This document shows, piece after piece, positions 8,749-18,110 of a DNA stretch of 64,000 nt. The stretch's first letter is position 1; every line of letters begins with the position of its first letter. The notes beneath the pieces were generated by a model that searched no databases, had not been told where the DNA came from, and worked only from the letters and a program-made list of their open reading frames with translations. This stretch comes from CALAGB01 sp963789565 (lineage in GTDB: Bacteria > Chloroflexota > Chloroflexia > Thermomicrobiales > Thermomicrobiaceae): assembly GCA_963789565.1 (NCBI GenBank), contig CAWBKX010000002.1:1426001-1490000 (forward strand), in the 5' to 3' direction. The translations under genes and the position numbers were made by a program.

Positions 8749-10072
8749 CCAGCGACATCCCGTCGAAGTAGCCCCAGGACCGCATGAACTCGTCCCAAGT
8801 GAACGTGCGGTACTGCCCGTCGCCAGGATCGGCCACGGACACCCCCGACTGGTCGTAGCCATACACCACGACCGCGTGCTCCTGCGGCACCAGTGCGAAG
8901 CGGCTCCCGTCCACCGTCTCGTACGAGCGGGTCTGAACCGACGCCAAGTTCGTCATCCAGACCACGACCGGACGACCTTGATCGAGCTGTGCTTTCAGGA
9001 AGTTGGCGTTCCCGTTGGCGTAGAAGACGTCACTTCCGAACCCGTAGTTGCTCAGAATCGACTGGAATGGCTCGGCATAGACGCCATAATCGGCGGTGCC
9101 GCCAAAGGCGCCCGTTATATCGCCGCGAAAGCCGAGATGCGGATTGGGGTTCTGCGGGATGTTCTCGATGAACACCCATTCTGAAACCTGGTTGCCCCAG
9201 TAGGCTGTCGCGATGCTGACGGCCGCCGCCTCGCAGCTCAGTGGGAGCGCCTGCTGCTTGATCGGCATGGCCCGCAGCGTCGTCGAGCCATCCTGTGCCG
9301 ACGGAGGACCGCCCGGGATCCGCAACAGATCGCCAACCTCGATCACGTTGGGATTGGTGATTCCATTGGCATTGGCGAGGGCGGCCAGGCTAACGCTGTA
9401 CTGATTGGCGATCTGGGTCAATGTCTCGCCCGTCGCGACGAGGTGTAGCGACACCTCGTCCGACGTATTCGAGATGGTCGCGGAGGACGTCGATGTCGAC
9501 GAAATGGCTGGAATCTTCAGCGACATGCCCGGAAGAATCAGGTTCGGATTCGCCAGGTTGTTCAACTGAGACAGCGAGTCAACCGTCATGCCGTACTGGT
9601 TGGCGATCTGCATCAGCGTCTCACCAGGGACCACGACATGCTGCCGGACGTCCGAAGACATACTCGAATTCGTGCTCGAGCCATCTGTCGTGTCGCTCGC
9701 AATCTCCAGGGTCGTTCCTGACACGATCAGGTTGGGATTAGAGAGATTATTGAGCTGGATAAGCGTGTCGACTGGAACGGCGTATTGGTCCGCAATCTCG
9801 CTCAGCGTCTCACCTGGCTGGACCTGGTGGTAGGTGGCAGCCGACGCCGCCTGCGTTCCTACCATCAGCGCGCTCGCCAGAACCGCCGACACCGCGGCGC
9901 TCCGCCGCATCGGGAATCGCCACCGGAGTGGCGTCCGACGTCCGAACTGTTGCAGACCGGAGGAGCGTCTTGGCGTGAATGCATTGCCAGCTTGAACTTC
10001 GTTGCGGTAGCGTAGGCGCTCGGCATAAAGCCCGACGAGGCCGTCCCCAGCGCCCTCTCGCCCATGCGACAT
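8723..10072 (-). CDS. Secreted C39-like cysteine peptidase with three LysM domains
   Basis: 449 residues from the ATG at 10072, chosen because GGGAGG lies five bases upstream. A long cytoplasmic leader (about 50 residues) precedes a signal segment MRRSAAVSAVLASALMVGTQ. Three LysM modules follow (YHQVQPGETLSEIADQY, HVVVPGETLMQIANQYGM, HLVATGETLTQIANQYSV), each about 45 residues and separated by Ser/Thr linkers; these bind peptidoglycan glycan chains. The C-terminal ~190 residues are a Peptidase_C39_2-like papain fold: Cys in LPLSCEAAAVSIA, His in PQEHAVVVYGYD, Asp in VADPGDGQYRTF. It probably cleaves peptides at the cell wall. No ABC exporter is adjacent, so it is not a bacteriocin transporter. 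Confidence 0.85.
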   Translation of the reverse strand: MSHGREGAGDGLVGLYAERLRYRNEVQAGNAFTPRRSSGLQQFGRRTPLRWRFPMRRSAAVSAVLASALMVGTQAASAATYHQVQPGETLSEIADQYAVPVDTLIQLNNLSNPNLIVSGTTLEIASDTTDGSSTNSSMSSDVRQHVVVPGETLMQIANQYGMTVDSLSQLNNLANPNLILPGMSLKIPAISSTSTSSATISNTSDEVSLHLVATGETLTQIANQYSVSLAALANANGITNPNVIEVGDLLRIPGGPPSAQDGSTTLRAMPIKQQALPLSCEAAAVSIATAYWGNQVSEWVFIENIPQNPNPHLGFRGDITGAFGGTADYGVYAEPFQSILSNYGFGSDVFYANGNANFLKAQLDQGRPVVVWMTNLASVQTRSYETVDGSRFALVPQEHAVVVYGYDQSGVSVADPGDGQYRTFTWDEFMRSWGYFDGMSLVVYPQQQQ

Positions 10073-10106
10073 GGCAACCTCCCGTCTGTTGAAGTGGGTC
10101 TTTTGC

Positions 10107-10127
10107 ACGTACATGATGTACGTACAT
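10107..10127. promoter_or_regulatory. Nested palindromes upstream of the LysM-C39 gene
   Basis: ATGTACGTACAT at 10116-10127 is a perfect 12-bp palindrome. It overlaps a second near-palindrome, GTACAT-G-ATGTAC, and an ACGTACAT direct repeat. The site is about 35-65 bases before the gene start, where an operator would sit. The binding protein is unknown. Confidence 0.5.
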
Positions 10128-10172
10128 AGAGTCTAGCATGGGTTTGACAGCCAGACAAGAATGGCGACCGTG

Positions 10173-10904
10173 TTATCGAGTGGGGGTAAGCAGGTCTACG
10201 CCAGCGCTGGTTCCGATCAGTGCTTGATCGGCGAGGTTAATGAAGAGCCCATGATCGACGACGCCGGTAAGCGCCTTGATCATTGAGGCGAGGCGCTCGG
10301 GATCGTCGATTGGGCCGAAGTCGACGTCCAGTATTACGTTTCCGTTGTCCGTGACGAATGGAGAGTTCCCCGGCAAAATCGTGCGCAACGTCACGGTTCC
10401 ACCGAGCTCGGTCAACCGTTTGGAGGGGACGTGCCAGCCGAATGGGATGACTTCAACCGGCACCGAATGATCGCTTCCCAACCGCTCTACGAGTTTGGTC
10501 GAATCGGCGATGATGATCAGGCGGTCGGAGGCGCTGGCGACCAGCTTTTCACGCACCAGCGCGCCGCCACGACCCTTGATGACCGATAGACTGCGCGGAT
10601 CGATCTCATCGGCGCCGTCGATGGTGAGATCGATGCGGTCGACCGATTGCAGATCGGTCAGCGGCACCCCGCCGGAACGCGCGATCGTCTCTGAACGACG
10701 CGAGGTGGGGACGCCGATCATCTTCAAACCCGAAGCCACGCGCTCGGCCAACGCATGAATGGCAAACTCGGCCGTCGAGCCAGTGCCGAGACCGATCACC
10801 ATGCCTGCTTGGACCATCTCGGCGGCCGCTTTCGCGGCCGCCCGCTTTTCACGGTCGAGCTGATCTCCAGAGAGACCCTGACCCTGGTTGTCTACCTCAG
10901 TCAC
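10173..10904 (-). CDS. rpiA: Ribose-5-phosphate isomerase A
   Basis: Interconverts ribose 5-phosphate and ribulose 5-phosphate in the pentose phosphate pathway. About 243 residues. Hallmarks are GLGTGSTAEFAI (phosphate loop), DGADEID with the catalytic Asp, and KGRGGALVREK. I chose the GTG at 10904, which lies 16 bases after the tktC stop; an ATG at 10964 would overlap tktC by 44 bases. No strong ribosome-binding site marks either. It is last in an operon with the two transketolase genes, which act on its products, so the operon covers the non-oxidative branch. Confidence 0.9.
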   Translation of the reverse strand: MTEVDNQGQGLSGDQLDREKRAAAKAAAEMVQAGMVIGLGTGSTAEFAIHALAERVASGLKMIGVPTSRRSETIARSGGVPLTDLQSVDRIDLTIDGADEIDPRSLSVIKGRGGALVREKLVASASDRLIIIADSTKLVERLGSDHSVPVEVIPFGWHVPSKRLTELGGTVTLRTILPGNSPFVTDNGNVILDVDFGPIDDPERLASMIKALTGVVDHGLFINLADQALIGTSAGVDLLTPTR

Positions 10905-10920
10905 CGCCGCATCGCGCCAT

Positions 10921-11880
10921 TCAGCGACCGAGAATCTCACGGGCCGCGTTGGCCACGTGCTCACCGGTCAACCCAAAGTGCTCGAGCAGGGCGTCGGCGT
11001 CGCCGGAGGTGGCGTAGGCGTCCTTCAGGTCGACAAAGCGCATGGGGCACGGCTGCTTCTGACCAACCACCATGGCGACGGTGCTCCCGAGGCCACCATG
11101 ATGCAGGTGTTCTTCGGCCACCACGATGCCGGACGTCTCACGCGCCGCCGCCACGATGGCATCCTCGTCGATCGGTTTGACCGACGCCATGTCGAGGACG
11201 CGGGCGCTGACACCCTGACCCGAGAGCTGCTCGGCGGCATCCAGCGCGGCGGCGACCATGATGCCGTTGGCGATCAACGTCACGTCGGTACCGGCACGCA
11301 CTTGAGCCGCTTTACCGATCTCGAACTGCGCCCCTTCATCGTAGATCTTGGGCACAGCGGGCCGTCCGACGCGAAGATAGACTGGCCCGTCGAAGTCGAG
11401 CATCGCGTGCACTGCCGCGCGCGTCTGATGCTCGTCAGACGGAACTATGACGGCAAAGCCCGGCAACGTGCAGGCAAGCGCCACGTCTTCGATCCCCATC
11501 TGTGAGGGGCCGTCCTCGCCAATGCTGATGCCAGCGTGGCTGCCGACAAGCTTCACGTTCAGATGTGGGAACGCGATTCCCATGCGGATCTGATCGAACG
11601 CATTGCAGAGCAGGAAGGCCGCGAAGCTGGCCGCGACGACGGTCTTACCGCTCGCCGCCAGCCCCGACGCGACGCTCACCAGGTTCGACTCGGCGATACC
11701 GACGTTGAAGAAGCGATCGGGATGATCCTGTGCGAACCACTCCGTGCGCGTGGAGTTGCCAACATCCCCGTCGACCACGAAGAGATCGGGGCGATCCGCG
11801 CCGATGGCGCGCAGCGCTTCGCCGAACGCATCGCGGGTGGCTTTCCCCATGGAGAGACCTACGGTCGTGCCAAGATTCAT
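10921..11880 (-). CDS. Transketolase, C-terminal subunit
   Basis: 319 residues from the ATG at 11880, which overlaps the stop of the N-terminal subunit gene (ATGA). Contains the pyrimidine-binding and C-terminal transketolase domains: DLFVVDGDVGNSTRT, FFNVGIAESNLVSVASGLA with the catalytic Glu that activates thiamine diphosphate, and GSHAGISIGEDGPSQMGIED. The C-terminal domain starts near VTLIANGIMVAAALDAA. It pairs with the upstream product to make a heteromeric transketolase, a split layout common in Chloroflexota, Archaea and some Firmicutes. A 1-deoxyxylulose-5-phosphate synthase is unlikely because those are single-chain. Confidence 0.9.
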   Translation of the reverse strand: MNLGTTVGLSMGKATRDAFGEALRAIGADRPDLFVVDGDVGNSTRTEWFAQDHPDRFFNVGIAESNLVSVASGLAASGKTVVAASFAAFLLCNAFDQIRMGIAFPHLNVKLVGSHAGISIGEDGPSQMGIEDVALACTLPGFAVIVPSDEHQTRAAVHAMLDFDGPVYLRVGRPAVPKIYDEGAQFEIGKAAQVRAGTDVTLIANGIMVAAALDAAEQLSGQGVSARVLDMASVKPIDEDAIVAAARETSGIVVAEEHLHHGGLGSTVAMVVGQKQPCPMRFVDLKDAYATSGDADALLEHFGLTGEHVANAAREILGR

Positions 11881-12731
11881 CCGATCTCCTCCAATGCCTC
11901 TTGCAGCTGCTTTTTGGGAACGGCGCGTCCGTGCCAGGTGAAGTCGGTCTCCATGAAATGCAGACCTTTGCCCTTGACGGTGTGCGCCACGATGGCAAAC
12001 GGGCCATCCTCGTAGTTCGTCGCCTGAACCAGGGCGTCGTGCGCGGCGTTCAGGTCGTGTCCGTTGATCTCGATCGTCTTCCAACCGAACGCGCGCCACT
12101 TCTCGGCATAGAGCGATGGATCGGTCAGATGTGAAACGGCGGTCGTCTGCTGGAAGCCATTGTTGTCGATGATGGCGATCAAGTTCCCAGCCTTGAGGTT
12201 GGCTGCCGCCATGGCCGCCTCCCAAACCTGACCCTCTTCGATCTCACCGTCACCCATCATGACGTACACGTTGTAGCGGCGAGACGCCGAGCGCGCTGCG
12301 AGCGCGTGCCCCAGGCCGATCGACAGCCCTTGGCCGAGACTACCCGTCGATGCTTCAACTCCGGCTAACCGACGCATGTTCGGGTGCCCTTCCAGCGGGC
12401 TTCCGAGTTTGCGCAGCGTATTCAACTCCGATTTCGGAAAGTACCCCGCCTCCGCAAGAACCGAATAGAGAATTGGCGAGGCGTGGCCCTTCGAGAGAAT
12501 GAACCGATCACGCTCCGGCCAGTGCGGATTCTTGGGATCGTACTGCAAAATTCCGCCAAAATAGAGCGTGGCCAGAATTTCGACGGTCGAGAATGAACTG
12601 CTCGGGTGGCCCGATCCCGCCTCGGTCGTCATTTCGAGGACCTCGCGTCGCAGTCTGCGCGCCAGATCCGTAAGACGATCCACGTCGAACGTCGCTCGTC
12701 CGTCACGACTGGTTGATTGCTGATCTCCCAT
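11877..12731 (-). CDS. Transketolase, N-terminal subunit
   Basis: 284 residues from the ATG at 12731; AGGAGG lies nine bases upstream and decides this start over an earlier in-frame ATG at 12836. The domain binds the diphosphate of thiamine diphosphate. Visible motifs are SGHPSSSFSTVEIL, RDRFILSKGHASPILYSVLA, STGSLGQGLSIGLGHALA, and the metal and cofactor motif GDGEIEEGQVWEAAMAAA followed by IIDNNGFQQ. First gene of the tktN-tktC-rpiA operon. Confidence 0.9.
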   Translation of the reverse strand: MGDQQSTSRDGRATFDVDRLTDLARRLRREVLEMTTEAGSGHPSSSFSTVEILATLYFGGILQYDPKNPHWPERDRFILSKGHASPILYSVLAEAGYFPKSELNTLRKLGSPLEGHPNMRRLAGVEASTGSLGQGLSIGLGHALAARSASRRYNVYVMMGDGEIEEGQVWEAAMAAANLKAGNLIAIIDNNGFQQTTAVSHLTDPSLYAEKWRAFGWKTIEINGHDLNAAHDALVQATNYEDGPFAIVAHTVKGKGLHFMETDFTWHGRAVPKKQLQEALEEIG

Positions 12732-12993
12732 GCTGAATGTCCTCCTACGTCGCTTTGATGCGATACCTGGATTGACGTCGCACATCTGTTGCCCCGATAA
12801 CGAGGAAGCGCGTGGTCGCATCTCCGATGCGCTCACTCCCGATCATCCACGGGTTTAGCGTGTGCCGCAAGTGCGTAACCGGGTGAGCCGATACCCGTTA
12901 GTTGTGCAGAGCCGCTGCGCCCACCCGTTTGTCGCTCTCGAACGGCTCATGATATAAAGCGAATCGACGTATCCACGCCTCAAGGAGGTACGA

Positions 12994-14220
12994 ATGGGGA
13001 AGGGACGATTTGTCCCCACGCATCTCGTTCTGGCTTTCGTCCTGACTGTCAGCACCGGGTTTTCTCTTCTCGCGGTTCCAACAACAAGCGTCGCTGCCGC
13101 CACTGACACCACTCCGACGGCGGCGACCTTTCGTGTCTATGCGACGCGAGAGGGACTGGTGGGGAACGGAACCAGCAACGGGCACGTAATCCAGCCGAAC
13201 GATCACTTCGTGGCGCTGCCGTGCGTTTGCGCCCTCTCTAGTAAGGACGGCAACGAGTTCGAGGTTCGCATCCAGTACGGCAACAAAAACGTAAGCGCTC
13301 CAGTCTGGGACGTTGGCCCGTGGAACATCGACGATAACTATTGGGATCCAGCGCCACAACGCAAGTATCAGAATCTGCCGCAGGGAACCCCCGAGGCGAC
13401 CGCTGCCTACTACGACAACTACAACAACGGGTTGGACGGTCACGGGCGCAAAGTGCAGATTCCGGCGGGAATCGACATCGCGGACGGTACCTTCGCGGAT
13501 CTGGGGATGACGGACTCGGACTGGGTCACCGTCACCTTCATGTGGATGCAGCCGGCCCATCCGACGGTCGAATCGCTCCCGGCCCTGCCGACGGGCTACC
13601 AAGACATGCCCACGGTCTACTACGGCCAGCGACCGCCGCTCGACCCGGTCGCCCCCAAGGATTCGTCCCTCTATAGCTTCATCACGGAGACGCAGCACAA
13701 CGTGCCCAATCCCATCATGGATTACTGGTGGGCGCACGGAAGCTGGCGCGACATCGGGTTGCCGATCAGCGAGGTGTTCAGGGAAGTATCGTTCGACGGC
13801 ACTATTAAATTAGTGCAGTATTTCGAGCGCCAGATTTTGGAGCTGAATCTGCCGAACGACGGCACCCAACCGCTGGTGACGTCCGGGTTGATCGGCTATG
13901 ACGCCTACTCGCCAGCGTCCGCGAAGAAGACAGTCGCGCCATTCGACAACTCCGATACATCGATTTACTTCCCGCAGACACAGCATTCCCTGGCCAACGG
14001 CTTCCTGGCATATTGGAAGCAATATGGCGGCGTGGAGACGTTCGGCTATCCGATCTCGCAGGAGTTCTCGGCCGTCACGCCTGACGGACGGAAGTACGTG
14101 GCTCAGGTCTTTGAACGCGCCAGGCTCGAATGGTGGCCCGATAAAGCAGGGCAGCCTGGCGACATCACGCAAGGGCTACTGGTTGATGAGATGCTGCAAT
14201 ATCAGGGCTGGCTGAAATAG
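12994..14220 (+). CDS. Secreted protein: double-psi-barrel-like domain plus two FGxP repeats
   Basis: 408 residues with a strong AAGGAGG ribosome-binding site. A signal peptide (to about residue 33, ending VAAA) is followed by a domain of about 150 residues with GNGTSNGHVIQPNDHFVALP and VRIQYGNKNVSAPVWDVGPW. This looks like a double-psi beta-barrel of the RlpA/endoglucanase kind, often seen in wall-modifying proteins. The rest carries two ~60-residue repeats: TQHNVPNPIMDYWWAHG..IGLPISEVF..VQYFERQ and TQHSLANGFLAYWKQYGG..FGYPISQEF..FERARLEWWPD. The same repeat ends the two large proteins at 40858 and 44466. Probably exported and envelope-associated; activity not assignable. Confidence 0.7.
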   Translation: MGKGRFVPTHLVLAFVLTVSTGFSLLAVPTTSVAAATDTTPTAATFRVYATREGLVGNGTSNGHVIQPNDHFVALPCVCALSSKDGNEFEVRIQYGNKNVSAPVWDVGPWNIDDNYWDPAPQRKYQNLPQGTPEATAAYYDNYNNGLDGHGRKVQIPAGIDIADGTFADLGMTDSDWVTVTFMWMQPAHPTVESLPALPTGYQDMPTVYYGQRPPLDPVAPKDSSLYSFITETQHNVPNPIMDYWWAHGSWRDIGLPISEVFREVSFDGTIKLVQYFERQILELNLPNDGTQPLVTSGLIGYDAYSPASAKKTVAPFDNSDTSIYFPQTQHSLANGFLAYWKQYGGVETFGYPISQEFSAVTPDGRKYVAQVFERARLEWWPDKAGQPGDITQGLLVDEMLQYQGWLK

Positions 14221-14331
14221 AGCGAGTTGCAAAACGATTGACCATTGTTCGGATTTCAGCCGGTAGGGGCGACGAAACGAGTCAAATCTTCATGCGTCCC
14301 GCTAAAGCCTCGCTACTCATTGAATCGACTG

Positions 14332-14356
14332 AGGGGGCCTTCGGGCTCCCTTCTTT
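14332..14356 (+). terminator. Terminator with UUCG tetraloop
   Basis: An 8-bp stem (AGGGGGCC/GGCTCCCT, one G-T wobble) closes a TTCG loop and is followed by TCTTT. It lies 110 bases after the secreted-protein stop and directly abuts the stop of the convergent SARP gene, so it may serve both strands. Confidence 0.65.
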
Positions 14357-17330
14357 ATCGCGTGTCGATCTCGCCGGCAGAGGCAATGATGGACGCGACG
14401 GCGTCGGTAGCGATCCGGACGGCGTTCGCGGGCTTGGTGTTGAGCCCGCTGCACCAGGCACGCTCCGCGGTCTCTCGCGTCAGGCGCTCTCGGGCACGCG
14501 CCAGGTAGCGATCGTGCTCGGGCACGTCAGCTATGTCGATCGGCACGTGGAGCTCCTCTCGCAACGACTCAGCTGCCCCAAAAAGCAGCATCGAGCGCTC
14601 AGCTAGGCCGCCAATTGATTCCACCGCGGCGATTCCTTCGAGACAGGCCGCGATGAGATCGAGATCTTTCAATTCGTCGGCCAGCGTCAGGCCCTGCACG
14701 AACATCTCCGCGGCCTGCATTGTCTGCTTGCGATGCAGCTCTATGTACCCAAGGTTGTGAAATCGCAGACACATTCCCGCGCGATTGCCGCTCTGCCGGT
14801 CGAATTGTAGGCTCTCACGATAGTAGATCTCCGCCTGGTCATCGTTTCCTTCGCGGCGAGAATCTTCGCCCAGGGCGTTCAGTGCCCGAGCCAGCCCGGC
14901 CGGGTTGCCCGAGTTCCTGAAAAGCTCAGTCGCTTCGCTCGCGCATTGAGTACCGAGCAAATAATCTCGTTGAGAACCTGCGACGTGACCCAGGAAGGTC
15001 AGCGACCATGCCGTTTCTGCCGAGTCCTCGAGTCCGCGCCTGATCGCGACACTCTCTTCGAGGAGTGCGCGCGCCAGCAGAAGCTGCTCACGCTTCCAGG
15101 CAAGCGCCCCCGCCGCCAGTAGAGCTTTGCCACGCAGCGCCGGCTCGACGTCGATTCCATTCCGATCGACCAACTCGATCATGCGTATCAGTCGTTCGGA
15201 TTGATCGGCATAATACCCACGCGTAAAGCAGAACCACCAGATCGCCGCCGCCAGTCGCAACGCGGCACTCACCTCGCTCTGGGAGACGAGCCAGTTGATG
15301 GCCGCGCGAATATTTCCGTATTCGCGCTCGAGTCTATCGAACCACTCCGTCTGTTTTGGACCTCGGAGCTCTTGCTCCGCACTCTCGGCGAGCCCAAGGA
15401 AATACTCCGCGTGTCGATGCCCAAGCTGTTCGGCCTCCCCGCTCTCCATCAGACGCTCAGTCGCGTATTGACGGACGACTTCCAGCAGTTGATATCGACC
15501 GCCCGACGAATCAGCGTGAAACTGCACCAGCGATTTATCGATCAAATCGGCAAGCAGGCTGAGGACGTCGGGGACGTCATGCTGATCACCGTCGCAGATA
15601 GCTTCGGCCGTCTCGATGGTCCAGCCGCCGGAAAAGACCGACAAACGGCGGAAGAGGGCGCGTTCGGGAGTGGAGAGAAGTCCATAACTCCAATCGAGCG
15701 TGCCACTCAGCGTCCGTTGTCGCTCGTTGAGAGCAACGCCACTGCTCGCCAGCACGTGCAAGGATCGATCCAGTCGCCCCGCCAGGGCTCTCGCCGACAT
15801 CATCCCCATTCGCGCCGCTGCGAGCTCGATTGCCAGCGGAATTCCATCCAGATGACGACAGATGTGCGCCACGTAAGACGCGTTCTCCTGGGTCAACGCA
15901 AACCCAGACCGGACCAGTCGCGCACGCTCGCAAAAGAGCTGCACGCAGGCATTTCGCGCGAGATCAGCCAGCGCTTCGTCGAGGTGCGGCATCGTTGCCT
16001 GGGCAATCTCATTCGGAATCGGCAACGGTGGAACACGCCAGACGGCCTCGCCGTGCATGCCGAGCGCTTGTCGGCTGGTGGCCAGAATCCTCACCTTCGG
16101 CGCCTGCTGAAGGACCAGTCGAGCAAGCTTGGCGCACCCGTTCATCAGATGTTCGCAGTTGTCCCAGATGAGCAGCGTCGATTTATAACGGAGACTCTCG
16201 ATGAGCACGTCGACAACCATGTTGCCGGGAGATTCGGCAATCCCAAGCGTAGATATGATCGTGCCGGGGATGGCATCGCTATCGGAGATCAGCGAGAGAT
16301 CGACAAACCAGACGCCGTCCGCGTAGGACTGTGCCAGTTGAGACGCAACCACCAACGAGAGACGCGTTTTCCCTGATCCTCCGGTGCCCGTGAGTGTCAC
16401 CAAGCGCGGCGCGTCTCGTTGTGGATCAAGCAGCTCGACCAGCCTCGCACGCTCCTCATCGCGACCAACGAAGCTCGTCAGTGGAGCGGGCAGATTCGAG
16501 CTCGGACCCGCGTGTTGTGCAATACGCGGCTCACCGTCTCCGCCGGGCGGGAACCGGCGAGTCAGGATCTCACGGTAGAGCTCCTCACTTTCGAGACTCG
16601 GGGCTTCGTCGATCTCCTTCAGCGCCAATCGCAGGTCATGGAATTGGGTCAGCGCGCGACCCCGCTGGCCGATGAGCGCCAAGTCGCGCATCAGGAATCG
16701 CTGGGCTTCTTCATCGAAGGGGTCATCTCGCACGATCTCGGCACGAGTATCGGCTGCCGCCATCAACTCATTGCGGGATTGATACAGGTCCGCCAGCCCT
16801 GACAGCAGTGAGAGACGTTCCTGTCGCAGCGTCTCTCTCATACCGGCTGCCCAATCGTCGTAGCGATCCTCGGGCAGTAGCTCTCCGCCATAGAGGGACA
16901 GCGCGTCGAGATGGGCCTGCACGCTCCCATCCGTTCGGGCGAGACGAGCGGCCTCCGTGAACGCGCTGACGTCGATTCTCAGCGATCCGGCCGGATCGAG
17001 AACCACGCGTTGTCCCAACAGCCGCAGTGTCGGCGATTGACCATGACGTGCGCCCACGGAGTTCAGCGCGCGGCGGGCGGCATGCAACGTTCGATGCAAG
17101 TTGTTGGTGCCGGAAACGTGGTCAAACTCTGGCCAGAGATACTCGATAAGCTCATCCCGATGCATGCTCAGATCAGGCGCCAGCGCCAGCAACTTGACGA
17201 TGCTGCGCGCCTTCTGAAGACGCCAGGCGCTCGCGGAAATTTCATTCCCGTGGATCCAGATGCGAAACCCGCCGAGGAGAGTGATGCGTAGCGCGGCGTC
17301 GGCGGGGATGAGGTCGACTGCCTCTTGCAC
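14355..17330 (-). CDS. SARP/AfsR-type regulator with NB-ARC ATPase and TPRs
   Basis: 991 residues. Residues 12-100 form an OmpR-like winged helix (LRITLLGGFRIWIHGNEI; DELIEYLWPEFD). A bacterial transcriptional activation domain follows to about 260 (LYGGELLPEDRYDDWA). Then comes a STAND-type ATPase: P-loop TLTGTGGSGKTRLSLV, Walker B STLLIWDNCEHLM, and TSRQALGMHGEAVWRVPPL. The C-terminal third is helical, TPR-like. Such proteins integrate a signal through the ATPase/TPR part and activate nearby or distant genes. Neither neighbour is an obvious target; a 780-bp gene-free region lies upstream. Orientation is convergent with the secreted-protein gene. Confidence 0.85.
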   Translation of the reverse strand: MQEAVDLIPADAALRITLLGGFRIWIHGNEISASAWRLQKARSIVKLLALAPDLSMHRDELIEYLWPEFDHVSGTNNLHRTLHAARRALNSVGARHGQSPTLRLLGQRVVLDPAGSLRIDVSAFTEAARLARTDGSVQAHLDALSLYGGELLPEDRYDDWAAGMRETLRQERLSLLSGLADLYQSRNELMAAADTRAEIVRDDPFDEEAQRFLMRDLALIGQRGRALTQFHDLRLALKEIDEAPSLESEELYREILTRRFPPGGDGEPRIAQHAGPSSNLPAPLTSFVGRDEERARLVELLDPQRDAPRLVTLTGTGGSGKTRLSLVVASQLAQSYADGVWFVDLSLISDSDAIPGTIISTLGIAESPGNMVVDVLIESLRYKSTLLIWDNCEHLMNGCAKLARLVLQQAPKVRILATSRQALGMHGEAVWRVPPLPIPNEIAQATMPHLDEALADLARNACVQLFCERARLVRSGFALTQENASYVAHICRHLDGIPLAIELAAARMGMMSARALAGRLDRSLHVLASSGVALNERQRTLSGTLDWSYGLLSTPERALFRRLSVFSGGWTIETAEAICDGDQHDVPDVLSLLADLIDKSLVQFHADSSGGRYQLLEVVRQYATERLMESGEAEQLGHRHAEYFLGLAESAEQELRGPKQTEWFDRLEREYGNIRAAINWLVSQSEVSAALRLAAAIWWFCFTRGYYADQSERLIRMIELVDRNGIDVEPALRGKALLAAGALAWKREQLLLARALLEESVAIRRGLEDSAETAWSLTFLGHVAGSQRDYLLGTQCASEATELFRNSGNPAGLARALNALGEDSRREGNDDQAEIYYRESLQFDRQSGNRAGMCLRFHNLGYIELHRKQTMQAAEMFVQGLTLADELKDLDLIAACLEGIAAVESIGGLAERSMLLFGAAESLREELHVPIDIADVPEHDRYLARARERLTRETAERAWCSGLNTKPANAVRIATDAVASIIASAGEIDTR

Positions 17331-18110
17331 GTTTTTCCCTATCGGCGCTAATGAAACTGGGTGTTTGTCAGGACGAGTTTACTGCATCGTGCATATTTCT
17401 TGCTCAACTCTATCAATTCGACGCGTGACCGCCTTTCTTTTCAACGGTTCCCGATAATTTCAATCTGGATTCGCGAAAAATGGCAGGCGACTGCGCGCGC
17501 TCAATCAGGCAATGCGTACGCGCGCCAAACGCACAACTCAGGCGAGTCCAGCTCCCACTCGTTGCGGACGCCTGTTGATCGTTCAACGGGTGAAATCCGA
17601 CAGGCGTGCATCACCGTATCCGTGCCATATGCCAGGCGAGATCGCTGGTCAGATGGTTCGTTAGAGATTCACGGCACGGTTGCTGCCACCTTGAGAACTG
17701 GTGCGTCGCGATTTTCGGACATTATCTCGATGTACGGGTTCGTGTGGCAACCGAGCGCGAATAAACGGTAAAGTTGAAGCATATCTGTGGGGAAATGTTC
17801 GAGCGTTGCGCGCATTCGGCTGTTCGACGTTCGACGGGATGACGGCACCGTGGCTTCGGGGTAGTACACGAACGTCATCGACCTTAATGCTCCGGGAGTT
17901 ACGCGCGGAGCTCGGACTGGACATGATCTACCTTCCGGCGGACGACAGGATTACTGTCTGCTCGAGAACCTGCATTCCTGCCTTTACTGTGCCGGTTTGT
18001 GGTGCTCATGTATCGGGCTGCCATGGAGATGCGACTGACGATCGCCATTGTGGACGCGATGACCGCTGGCCTATGCGCCTTCCTCCCGCTGGTAGATCGG
18101 CACCACGCGT
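17331..18110. other. 780-bp gene-poor stretch
   Basis: Lies between the divergent SARP regulator and the flippase-like gene. Several overlapping open frames up to 137 codons exist on the + strand, but they are rich in Arg/Ser/Cys, lack ribosome-binding sites and show no domain. I see no tRNA or clear terminator. It probably contains both promoters and possibly a decayed gene. Confidence 0.4.

Noticed and set aside
10921..12225. Longer transketolase C-subunit starting at 12225
   Set aside because: The first 115 codons lie inside the N-subunit gene in another frame; the ATG at 11880 overlaps the upstream stop in the usual coupled way.
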